Source of the DNA: Variovorax sp. N23
GTDB taxonomy: Bacteria; Pseudomonadota; Gammaproteobacteria; Burkholderiales; Burkholderiaceae_C
Assembly (NCBI RefSeq): GCF_025486315.1
Contig: NZ_JAOOPY010000004.1
Span: 248,348 to 312,347, forward strand
Reading direction: 5' to 3'
Length of the DNA: 64,000 nucleotides
The notes under the pieces were generated by a model. It was not told the origin of the DNA, ran no database searches, and saw only the letters and a program-made list of their open reading frames with translations. Of this stretch, positions 58,035 through 64,000 are shown one piece after another; the first letter of the stretch is position 1, and every line of letters begins with the position of its first letter. The translations under genes were made by a program, and so were the position numbers.

Positions 58035-58553
58035 ATGAATCTCCAAGACACTGATTTCGAGCTATTCGGCGTGCCGACGACCCTCGCGCAGGACCGCGCT
58101 GTGCTCGACGCACGCTGGAAGGAACTGCAGCGCGAGGCGCATCCCGACCGCTTCGCGTCGCAGGGTGCGGCGGCGCAGCGCGTCGCCATGCAGTGGTCGG
58201 TGCGCATCAACGAGGCGTACCAACGGCTGAAGGACCCGGTTCGCCGCGCCAGCTACCTGTGCGAGCTGAACGGTGCCCCGATCGAAGCAGAGAACAACAC
58301 CGCCATGCCCGGCGATTTCCTGATGCAGCAGATGGAATGGCGGGAGTCGCTGGACGATGCGACCGCCATCGCGGCGGTCGATGCCTTGCAGGCCGAAGTC
58401 GATGCCGCGCGCGCCCGCGCGCTGTCGTCGCTCGATTGGCTGATCGACGAAAAGGGCGATTTCCGCGCGGCGTCGCAGCAGGTGAGAGCCCTCATGTTCA
58501 TCGAGCGCTTTGCGCAGGACGTCGAGGCGAAAGCCGACCAGTTGGGACAATAG
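58035..58553 (+). CDS. hscB: Co-chaperone HscB
   Basis: A 172-residue J-domain protein that delivers IscU to HscA. The J-domain has [20 protein letters not shown] and the HPDRF motif at about residue 41, followed by [19 protein letters not shown]. The C-terminal three-helix domain binds IscU ([18 protein letters not shown]). The ATG at 58035 is chosen over an upstream in-frame ATG at 58011 that falls inside the putative terminator hairpin. Confidence 0.94.
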   Translation: MNLQDTDFELFGVPTTLAQDRAVLDARWKELQREAHPDRFASQGAAAQRVAMQWSVRINEAYQRLKDPVRRASYLCELNGAPIEAENNTAMPGDFLMQQMEWRESLDDATAIAAVDALQAEVDAARARALSSLDWLIDEKGDFRAASQQVRALMFIERFAQDVEAKADQLGQ

Positions 58554-58557
58554 CGGC

Positions 58558-60414
58558 ATGGCACTCCTCCAGATTTCCGAACCGGGCCAAGCCCCCGATC
58601 CGCACCAGCGTCGCATCGCGGTGGGCATCGATCTCGGCACCACGCACTCGCTGGTCGCTGCCGTGCGCAACGGCGTGGCCGAATGCCTGCCGGATGACCA
58701 GGGCCGGGTGATCCTTCCGTCGGCCGTGCGCTACCTCGATGGCGAGCGTCGGCAGATCGGCTTCAATGCGGTGGCCGCACGGGCACAGGACCCGACGAAC
58801 ACCATCACCTCGGTCAAGCGCCTCATGGGCCGCGGGCTGGCCGACATCGCGCACCGTGATGCGATGTCCTATGGCCTGATCGACGAGGGCGGCATGGTGA
58901 AGGTGCGCACGGCGGCCGGCGTCAAGTCGCCGGTGGAGATCAGCGCCGAAATCCTGGCCACGCTGCGCTACCGCGCCGAAGACACTTTTGACGACGAACT
59001 CCACGGCGCCGTCATCACGGTGCCGGCGTACTTCGACGAAGGCCAGCGCCAGGCCACCAAGGACGCGGCGGAACTGGCGGGGCTGAACGTGCTGCGCCTC
59101 ATCAGCGAGCCGACGGCCGCGGCGATCGCCTATGGCCTGGACAACGGCAGCGAAGGCGTCTACGCCGTCTACGACCTGGGCGGCGGCACCTTCGACATCT
59201 CGATCCTGCGGCTGACGCAGGGCGTGTTCGAGGTCATCGCGACCGGCGGCGACTCGGCCCTGGGCGGCGACGACTACGACCACGCGCTGGCCGACGCCGT
59301 GCTGGCGCAGGCGGGTCGCCAGGCCGGCAACGACAGCGACCGCGCGGCCCTGCTGGTCGCCGCGCGCGCGGCCAAGGAAGCGCTGACCGATGCGGATACG
59401 GTGCCTTTCGTCGCAACGCTCGGCGATGCCGAGTTGCGTATCGACGTGACGCGCGCGCAGTTCGATGCCGCAACGCAGCCGCTGACGGCACGCACCATCG
59501 CGGCGGTGCGCAAGGCGCTGCGCGACGCCAGGCTCAAGCCCGATGATCTCCAGGGCATCGTGCTGGTCGGCGGCTCCACGCGCATGCCGCAGATCCGCGA
59601 GGCCGTGGCCGCGTTCTTCGGCCGCGCACCGCTGACCAACCTGAACCCCGACGAGGTGGTGGCGCTCGGCGCCGCCATCCAGGCCAACCAGTTGGCCGGC
59701 AACAATGGCGCGGGCGACCTGCTGCTGCTCGACGTGATTCCGCTGTCGCTCGGCATCGAGACGATGGGCGGCCTGGTCGAGCGCATCGTGCCGCGCAACC
59801 AGACCATCCCGACCGCGATGGCGCAGGACTTCACCACCTACCAGGACGGCCAGACGGCGCTGGCGCTGCACGTGGTGCAGGGCGAGCGCGACCTGGTGGC
59901 CGACTGCCGCAGCCTCGCGCGTTTCACGCTGCGCGGCATCCCGCCGATGGCGGCCGGCGCGGCGCGTATCCGCGTGACCTTCACCGTCGATGCCGACGGC
60001 TTGCTGAGCGTGAGCGCGAAGGAGCAGGGCAGCGGCGTGGAGGCGAGCGTCACCGTGAAGCCGTCGTATGGCCTGTCGGACGACCAGATCGCGACCATGC
60101 TGCAGGAAAGCTTCTCGACCGCGCAGCAGGACATGCAGGCGCGCGCCCTGGTCGAGGCGCGCGTCGATGCCGAGCGCATGCTGATTGCGACGCAGAGCGC
60201 GCTCGATGCCGACGGCGATCTGCTGGCGCGCGACGAACGTGCCGCCATCGATGCGCTGATGGCCGGTCTGCGAAGCGCGGTGTCGGCCACCGACGCCGCC
60301 GTGGTCGAGGCGGCCACCAAGGCGCTGGCCGACGGCACCGAGGCCTTTGCCGCGCAGCGCATGAACCACGGCATTGCGCGAGCCTTGTCGGGCCGCACCG
60401 TCGAATCCTTGTAG
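58558..60414 (+). CDS. hscA: Fe-S assembly Hsp70 chaperone HscA
   Basis: A 618-residue specialised Hsp70. The ATPase domain has [51 protein letters not shown] and [16 protein letters not shown]. The substrate domain follows [14 protein letters not shown]. Length and N-terminus (ISEPGQ) match HscA rather than DnaK. It releases clusters from IscU. It starts four bases after hscB. Confidence 0.96.
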   Translation: MALLQISEPGQAPDPHQRRIAVGIDLGTTHSLVAAVRNGVAECLPDDQGRVILPSAVRYLDGERRQIGFNAVAARAQDPTNTITSVKRLMGRGLADIAHRDAMSYGLIDEGGMVKVRTAAGVKSPVEISAEILATLRYRAEDTFDDELHGAVITVPAYFDEGQRQATKDAAELAGLNVLRLISEPTAAAIAYGLDNGSEGVYAVYDLGGGTFDISILRLTQGVFEVIATGGDSALGGDDYDHALADAVLAQAGRQAGNDSDRAALLVAARAAKEALTDADTVPFVATLGDAELRIDVTRAQFDAATQPLTARTIAAVRKALRDARLKPDDLQGIVLVGGSTRMPQIREAVAAFFGRAPLTNLNPDEVVALGAAIQANQLAGNNGAGDLLLLDVIPLSLGIETMGGLVERIVPRNQTIPTAMAQDFTTYQDGQTALALHVVQGERDLVADCRSLARFTLRGIPPMAAGAARIRVTFTVDADGLLSVSAKEQGSGVEASVTVKPSYGLSDDQIATMLQESFSTAQQDMQARALVEARVDAERMLIATQSALDADGDLLARDERAAIDALMAGLRSAVSATDAAVVEAATKALADGTEAFAAQRMNHGIARALSGRTVESL

Positions 60415-60425
60415 AACAACCCCCG

Positions 60426-60764
60426 ATGCCCACGATCAAGATCCTTCCCCACCCGGAATACTGTCCGCAAGGCGCCGAGGTGAACGCGCCGGCCGGCACC
60501 TCCATCTGCGAGGCGCTGCTGGACAACCACATCAACATCGAACATGCCTGCGAGATGAGCGCCGCCTGCACCACCTGCCATGTGGTGGTGCGCCAGGGCT
60601 TCAATTCGCTCAACCCCTCGGACGAAGTCGAAGACGATCTGCTGGACCGCGCGTGGGGCTTGGAGCCGCAGTCGCGCCTGAGCTGCCAGGCCATCCTGGC
60701 GCAGGAGAATGTGACGATCGAGATTCCCAAGTACTCGATCAACCACGCCAAGGAAAATCACTGA
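60426..60764 (+). CDS. fdx: Isc-type [2Fe-2S] ferredoxin
   Basis: A 112-residue adrenodoxin-like ferredoxin. The cluster ligands are in CEMSAACTTCHVVV and LSCQAIL. It supplies electrons for cluster assembly on IscU. It starts 11 bases after hscA and its stop TGA shares its last A with the start of the exonuclease gene, so the latter is coupled to the isc operon. Confidence 0.95.
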   Translation: MPTIKILPHPEYCPQGAEVNAPAGTSICEALLDNHINIEHACEMSAACTTCHVVVRQGFNSLNPSDEVEDDLLDRAWGLEPQSRLSCQAILAQENVTIEIPKYSINHAKENH

Positions 60765-61492
60765 TGTCCCGCCAGATCGTCCTCGATACGGAAACCACCG
60801 GCCTGTCGGCCGAGAACGGCGATCGCGTCATCGAGCTGGGGTGCGTGGAGCTGTTCAACCGCAAGCTGACCGGCAACGACCTGCACATCTACTTCAACCC
60901 CGAGCGCGAAAGCCACGAGGACGCGCTGAAGGTGCACGGGCTCACCACCGATTTCCTGCGCGACAAGCCCAAGTTCGCGACGCTCGCCAACGATGTGGTC
61001 GAGTACCTGCGCGGTGCCGAGCTGATCATCCACAACGCGGCCTTCGACGTCGGCTTCCTGAACAAGGAACTCGAACTGGCGGGCCTGCCGCCGCTGCGCG
61101 AATTCGTCGCCGAAGTCACCGACACGCTGGCCATGGCGAAGGCGGTGTACCCCGGCAAGCGCAATTCACTCGATGCGCTGTGCGACCGCTTCGGCGTGGA
61201 CCGCTCCAACCGCACCTTCCACGGCGCAAAGCTCGACGCGCAACTGCTCGCCGACGTCTACATCAATCTCACTCGGGGTCAGGACGCGCTGCTCATCGAT
61301 GTGTCCACCAACGAACCGAGCATCGGGACGGTGGTGGCGGTCGACCTGCGCAGCTTCGTGCTGCCGGTGCTGCTGGCGACGGAGCATGAACTCGCGGCCC
61401 ACGACGACCTGCTGGCGCAGCTCGACAAGTCGAGCAAGGGCCAGACGCTGTTTCGTCAGATCGACGTGCAGAGCACAAACGCTGTGGCATAA
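60764..61492 (+). CDS. dnaQ: DNA polymerase III epsilon subunit (3'-5' proofreading exonuclease)
   Basis: A 242-residue DEDDh exonuclease. ExoI is VLDTETTGL, ExoII is IIHNAAFDVGFLNKEL and ExoIII is HGAKLDAQLLADVY. Length and C-terminal tail (LDKSSKGQTLFRQ region) agree with DnaQ, the proofreading subunit. The start overlaps the fdx stop by one base, which ties a replication gene to the Fe-S operon. A short stem-loop follows. Confidence 0.92.
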   Translation: MSRQIVLDTETTGLSAENGDRVIELGCVELFNRKLTGNDLHIYFNPERESHEDALKVHGLTTDFLRDKPKFATLANDVVEYLRGAELIIHNAAFDVGFLNKELELAGLPPLREFVAEVTDTLAMAKAVYPGKRNSLDALCDRFGVDRSNRTFHGAKLDAQLLADVYINLTRGQDALLIDVSTNEPSIGTVVAVDLRSFVLPVLLATEHELAAHDDLLAQLDKSSKGQTLFRQIDVQSTNAVA

Positions 61493-61500
61493 TCTGAGGC

Positions 61501-61518
61501 TTCGCATTTCGGTGCGAA
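61501..61518 (+). terminator. Small stem-loop downstream of dnaQ
   Basis: TTCGCA at 61501-61506 pairs with TGCGAA at 61513-61518 around TTTCGG. It starts eight bases after the dnaQ stop and precedes tRNA-Val. There is no long U-tract, so terminator strength is doubtful. Confidence 0.35.
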
Positions 61519-61597
61519 TTCTTCGTAGCCTTCTGCACAGGTTGAATATGTGTTGATAGGCGGCGCAGAAACATCGATCGGCATGTTCATGCCGAGA

Positions 61598-61672
61598 GGG
61601 CGGTTAGCTCAGGGGTAGAGCACAGCATTCACACTGCTGGGGTCGGAGGTTCGAAACCTCCACCGCCCACCA
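61598..61672 (+). tRNA. tRNA-Val (anticodon CAC)
   Basis: A complete cloverleaf. The acceptor stem GGGCGGT pairs with ACCGCCC, the D-stem is GCTC/GAGC, the anticodon stem CAGCA/TGCTG encloses the loop TTCACAC with anticodon CAC, and the T-arm is GGAGG TTCGAAA CCTCC. The encoded CCA ends at 61672. It reads GUG codons. No integrase or repeat of its 3' end is near, so it does not look like an island attachment site. Confidence 0.97.
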
Positions 61673-61797
61673 ATTTCCCACGGAAGATTCCTTGCAGTCA
61701 GCGCGAGCTGTCGGCCCGCACCGACGCCGATTGCGGCTGTTCACCGGCGCGTGCTCGTGGCGATGCTCGTAAAAAGGGGTATCGAAAGGAGCGCCTC

Positions 61798-61974
61798 ATG
61801 GCCACCAATCCCGACCTCCCGCCCCCCATCACACCGGATCTGCCGGATCCGCCCGAGCCGGCAGATCCGGCCGACCTGCCGGTCGAGCCCGACCAGGGCG
61901 TGTCTTGCGTTGCCATGCGTCGGCGTGTGGCGATGCCGGTCGCGGGTCTTGCATTGCATCTCTCACCGCCCTGA
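61798..61974 (+). CDS. Small proline-rich hypothetical protein
   Basis: A possible 58-residue protein starting MATNPDLPPPITPDLPDPP with repeated PDLPDPP/PADPADLP units and an arginine-containing hydrophobic end. AAAGGAG lies six bases upstream of the ATG, which supports translation. The repeat in the DNA is built from a CGGATC-like unit. Function is unknown. The abrupt change of composition after residue 30 could mean an ancestral frameshift of a longer proline-rich protein. Confidence 0.45.
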   Translation: MATNPDLPPPITPDLPDPPEPADPADLPVEPDQGVSCVAMRRRVAMPVAGLALHLSPP

Positions 61975-62005
61975 TCTTCTGAACCATTGCCGCTAAGCTT
62001 GCGGC

Positions 62006-63106
62006 ATGGATGAATTCGATTGCGTTGTCGTCGGCGCGGGTGTCGTCGGTCTGGCCGTTGCGCGTGCGCTGGCGCTTCAGGGGCGAGAGGTCTTGGTGCT
62101 CGAAGCCGAGGGGGCCGTCGGCACCGGCACCAGTTCTCGCAACAGCGAGGTGATTCACGCGGGCATCTACTACGCGGCGGGTTCGCTGAAGGCCCGGTTG
62201 TGCGTCGAGGGCAAGCAGGCGCTCTACGCCTACGCGCAGGAACGGGGGCTGCCGCATCGCCGCTGCGGCAAACTGATCGTCGCGACGTCCGAAGCGCAGG
62301 TCGCCCAGCTGAACACGATTCTGGCGAAGGCGCGTTCCAACGGCGTCGATGATCTGACACTGCTCACCGGCGAGGAGGCGCGTTCGCTCGAGCCGCAGCT
62401 CGTGTGCCTGGCCGCCCTGCATTCACCGAGTACCGGCATCATCGACAGCCATGCGCTCATGCTGAGCCTGCAAGGCGATCTCGAGAACGCGGGCGGGATG
62501 CTCGCGTTGAAGTCGCCACTCGAGCACGCCGTCTGTCGTCCGAACGGCATCGAACTCACGGGGCAGGACGGAACGACGCTGCGCTGTGCGTCGGTCGTCA
62601 ATGCGGCGGGACTGACCGCGCCGTGGCTGGCACGGCGTTTCGAGGGGCTGCCGCCGTCGTCCATCCCCGAGGCCCATTTTGCCAAGGGCAACTACTTCAC
62701 CCTCGCCGGTCGGGCGCCGTTCCAGCGCCTCATCTATCCGGTGCCTGAGGCGGCCGGACTGGGGGTGCATCTCACCCTCGACCTCGGCGGGCAGGCCAAG
62801 TTCGGCCCGGACGTGCAGTGGGTCGACTCGCCTGCGGACCTGGTCGTCGACCCGCGTCGTGGCGATGGGTTCTACGCCGAGGTCCGCCGCTACTGGCCGG
62901 CGCTGCCGGACGGCGCGCTGGTTCCCGGCTACGCCGGCATTCGCCCGAAGATCGCCGGCCCTGACGAGCCGGCCCGCGACTTCGTGATCGCCGGGCCGCA
63001 GACCCATGGCGTGCCCGGGCTCGTCAACCTGTTCGGCATCGAATCTCCGGGGCTGACGAGCAGTCTGGCGATCGGACGACATGTGGCGGAATTGCTCGCG
63101 CGATGA
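62006..63106 (+). CDS. FAD-dependent oxidoreductase, L-2-hydroxyglutarate oxidase (LhgO)-like
   Basis: A 366-residue flavoprotein of the DAO/LhgO family. The FAD dinucleotide motif is [40 protein letters not shown] is the typical LhgO segment, [12 protein letters not shown] follows, and the C-terminal FAD contacts lie in [18 protein letters not shown]. It probably oxidises a 2-hydroxyacid such as L-2-hydroxyglutarate. The start at 62006 has no strong ribosome-binding site. Confidence 0.85.
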   Translation: MDEFDCVVVGAGVVGLAVARALALQGREVLVLEAEGAVGTGTSSRNSEVIHAGIYYAAGSLKARLCVEGKQALYAYAQERGLPHRRCGKLIVATSEAQVAQLNTILAKARSNGVDDLTLLTGEEARSLEPQLVCLAALHSPSTGIIDSHALMLSLQGDLENAGGMLALKSPLEHAVCRPNGIELTGQDGTTLRCASVVNAAGLTAPWLARRFEGLPPSSIPEAHFAKGNYFTLAGRAPFQRLIYPVPEAAGLGVHLTLDLGGQAKFGPDVQWVDSPADLVVDPRRGDGFYAEVRRYWPALPDGALVPGYAGIRPKIAGPDEPARDFVIAGPQTHGVPGLVNLFGIESPGLTSSLAIGRHVAELLAR

Positions 63107-63196
63107 TCATCAGCCTGTAACATGGAACTGCACGCCGCGCGCCGGCGTCAGGCCGCCGGCGCGGTGCCGGTATCCATCACGGAGGAACGTTTACCC

Positions 63197-63505
63197 ATGA
63201 GTGCATCCAACAACCTCGAAGCCGCTGCCAATGCGGTGGTCGAAGACATCGCCAGCGACGTGAAGGGCGTTCTCGGCGGCAAGGACCTGGAGTCCAATCC
63301 CCAGATCAAGGCCCTGCGCCAGCGGGTCGAAGCCAAGCTCGCCATCGCGCGCGAACTGGCCGCGGAGAAGAGCAAGATCGCCGCCAAGAAGGCCAAGGAC
63401 GCCGCCAGCACCGCGAATGCGTACGCCCATGACGAGCCCTGGCAGATCGCTGCCGGCGCGCTGGCGGCCGGCGTGCTGATCGGTCTCTTGCTGGGACGCC
63501 GCTGA
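63197..63505 (+). CDS. ElaB/YqjD-type (DUF883) ribosome-associated membrane protein
   Basis: A 102-residue protein with a long amphipathic helix (LRQRVEAKLAIARELAAEKS) and a C-terminal membrane anchor beginning HDEPWQIAAGALAAGVLIGL and ending LLLGRR, the ElaB/YqjD hallmark. Relatives tie ribosomes to the inner membrane in stationary phase. GGAGG lies 11 bases upstream of the ATG at 63197. It precedes a YqjE-like gene as in the yqjDE arrangement. Confidence 0.88.
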   Translation: MSASNNLEAAANAVVEDIASDVKGVLGGKDLESNPQIKALRQRVEAKLAIARELAAEKSKIAAKKAKDAASTANAYAHDEPWQIAAGALAAGVLIGLLLGRR

Positions 63506-63563
63506 GCACGCACGGCGTGCGAACTGACGCGCCGGTCACGGCGCGCACGATCGGGAGGATCGG

Positions 63564-64000
63564 ATGAAGAAAATATTGTCCTTGTTGGGACTGGAGGCGT
63601 ACATCCGCCGCCTGAAGATCGCCGCCGGCGAAGGGGCGATGGCGGCGGAAGACCGTGCGCAGTTGATCCGGATGGCGTTGGACGAGGAGAAGCAGCGGCT
63701 GCAATCCGTGGTCATCCTCACGGTCGCCGTGCTCGCGTTGACCACGGTCACCGTGGCGCTCCTGTCGGTCGCCATCGTCGTGCATTTCTGGGACAGCCCG
63801 TACCGCGCCACGGCCGCCTGGTGTGTGGCGCTCGTCTGGGTGCTGCTCTGGCTCGGCGCGGTCCTCGCGCTGCTGTCGAACCTGCGGCGGGCGAGTTCGG
63901 CCATTGCGCCGGCCAAGCTCGAACTGGCGCGCGACTGGGCCTGGATGCAGGATCGTCTGGGCATCGGCAACGAAGGCCAGCCGCCGGGTACGCCGCGCCC
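63564..64000 (+). CDS. YqjE-like (phage holin superfamily III) membrane protein, cut by window edge
   Basis: An open frame from ATG 63564 runs off the right edge after 145 residues. It has a charged N-terminal helix (AEDRAQLIRMALDEEKQRLQ) and two transmembrane helices (VVILTVAVLALTTVTVALLS, TAAWCVALVWVLLWLGAVLA), the layout of YqjE proteins. GGGAGGA precedes the start. It follows the YqjD-like gene after 58 bases and is probably co-transcribed with it. Confidence 0.82.
   Translation, partial: MKKILSLLGLEAYIRRLKIAAGEGAMAAEDRAQLIRMALDEEKQRLQSVVILTVAVLALTTVTVALLSVAIVVHFWDSPYRATAAWCVALVWVLLWLGAVLALLSNLRRASSAIAPAKLELARDWAWMQDRLGIGNEGQPPGTPR

Noticed and set aside
61598..61672. tRNA-Val as an integration site
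   Set aside because: No integrase nearby and no repeat of the tRNA 3' end; flanks are core genes.

Overview
The window is high-GC DNA from a betaproteobacterium, most likely a Comamonadaceae member of the Burkholderiales (Variovorax/Acidovorax-like). The case rests on the iscRSUA-hscBA-fdx order, a single-chain methylmalonyl-CoA mutase clustered with meaB, pccB, pccA and bioB, an intracellular polyhydroxyalkanoate depolymerase, and a nirBD cluster with a fused phosphatase/kinase. Species assignment is inference.

Layout. 1-6754: the end of an IclR-type regulator, then a translationally coupled acyl-CoA catabolic run (acyl-CoA dehydrogenase, ATP-grasp CoA ligase, family III CoA-transferase, two nitronate monooxygenase-like flavoproteins). 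6747-8081: a DTW-domain tRNA-modification gene and a GreB-like gene broken by an in-frame TAA. 8553-10330: a leftward cassette of a sigma-70-like protein, an unknown protein and an ImmA/IrrE metallopeptidase. 10677-14689: the most unusual part, a rightward five-gene operon encoding a ubiquitin-like protein, an E2-like protein, a JAB-E1 fusion, a 504-residue protein with an intact aminoglycoside-phosphotransferase-like kinase active site, and a DUF6527 protein. Its genes overlap by 1-4 bases throughout. 14935-17273: two XRE regulators and a LysR regulator. 17460-29835: a Tn4371-type conjugation block (traG, copG-like, trbBCDEJ, eexN-like, trbLFGI, DUF2274). 29839-32950: an AbiEi/AbiEii type IV toxin-antitoxin pair and a tyrosine recombinase abutting dusA. 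I read about 8.5-33.1 kb as an island integrated at the 5' end of dusA. No relaxase, repA or parAB is visible and the left end was not found.

33046-64000 is core chromosome: dusA; nitrite assimilation (nirB, nirD, a formate/nitrite-type channel, a PP2C-Ser/Thr kinase fusion); a GntR regulator divergent from the propionyl-CoA to succinyl-CoA operon (mutase, GNAT, meaB, pccB, pccA, bioB, probable methylmalonyl-CoA epimerase); an RnfB-like ferredoxin and phaZ; an aromatic/aspartate aminotransferase; uvrB; the isc operon with a good IscR site and a possible internal attenuator; dnaQ-like exonuclease; tRNA-Val(CAC); an FAD oxidoreductase; and an ElaB/YqjD-YqjE pair running off the right edge.

How the parts work together: biotin synthase lies in the same operon as the biotin-dependent carboxylase, and the VOC protein supplies the epimerase step between carboxylase and mutase. 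In the island, the ubiquitin-like operon and AbiE are candidate anti-phage or anti-plasmid cargo on a conjugation-type chassis. Functions are assigned by reading motifs; no database search was possible.
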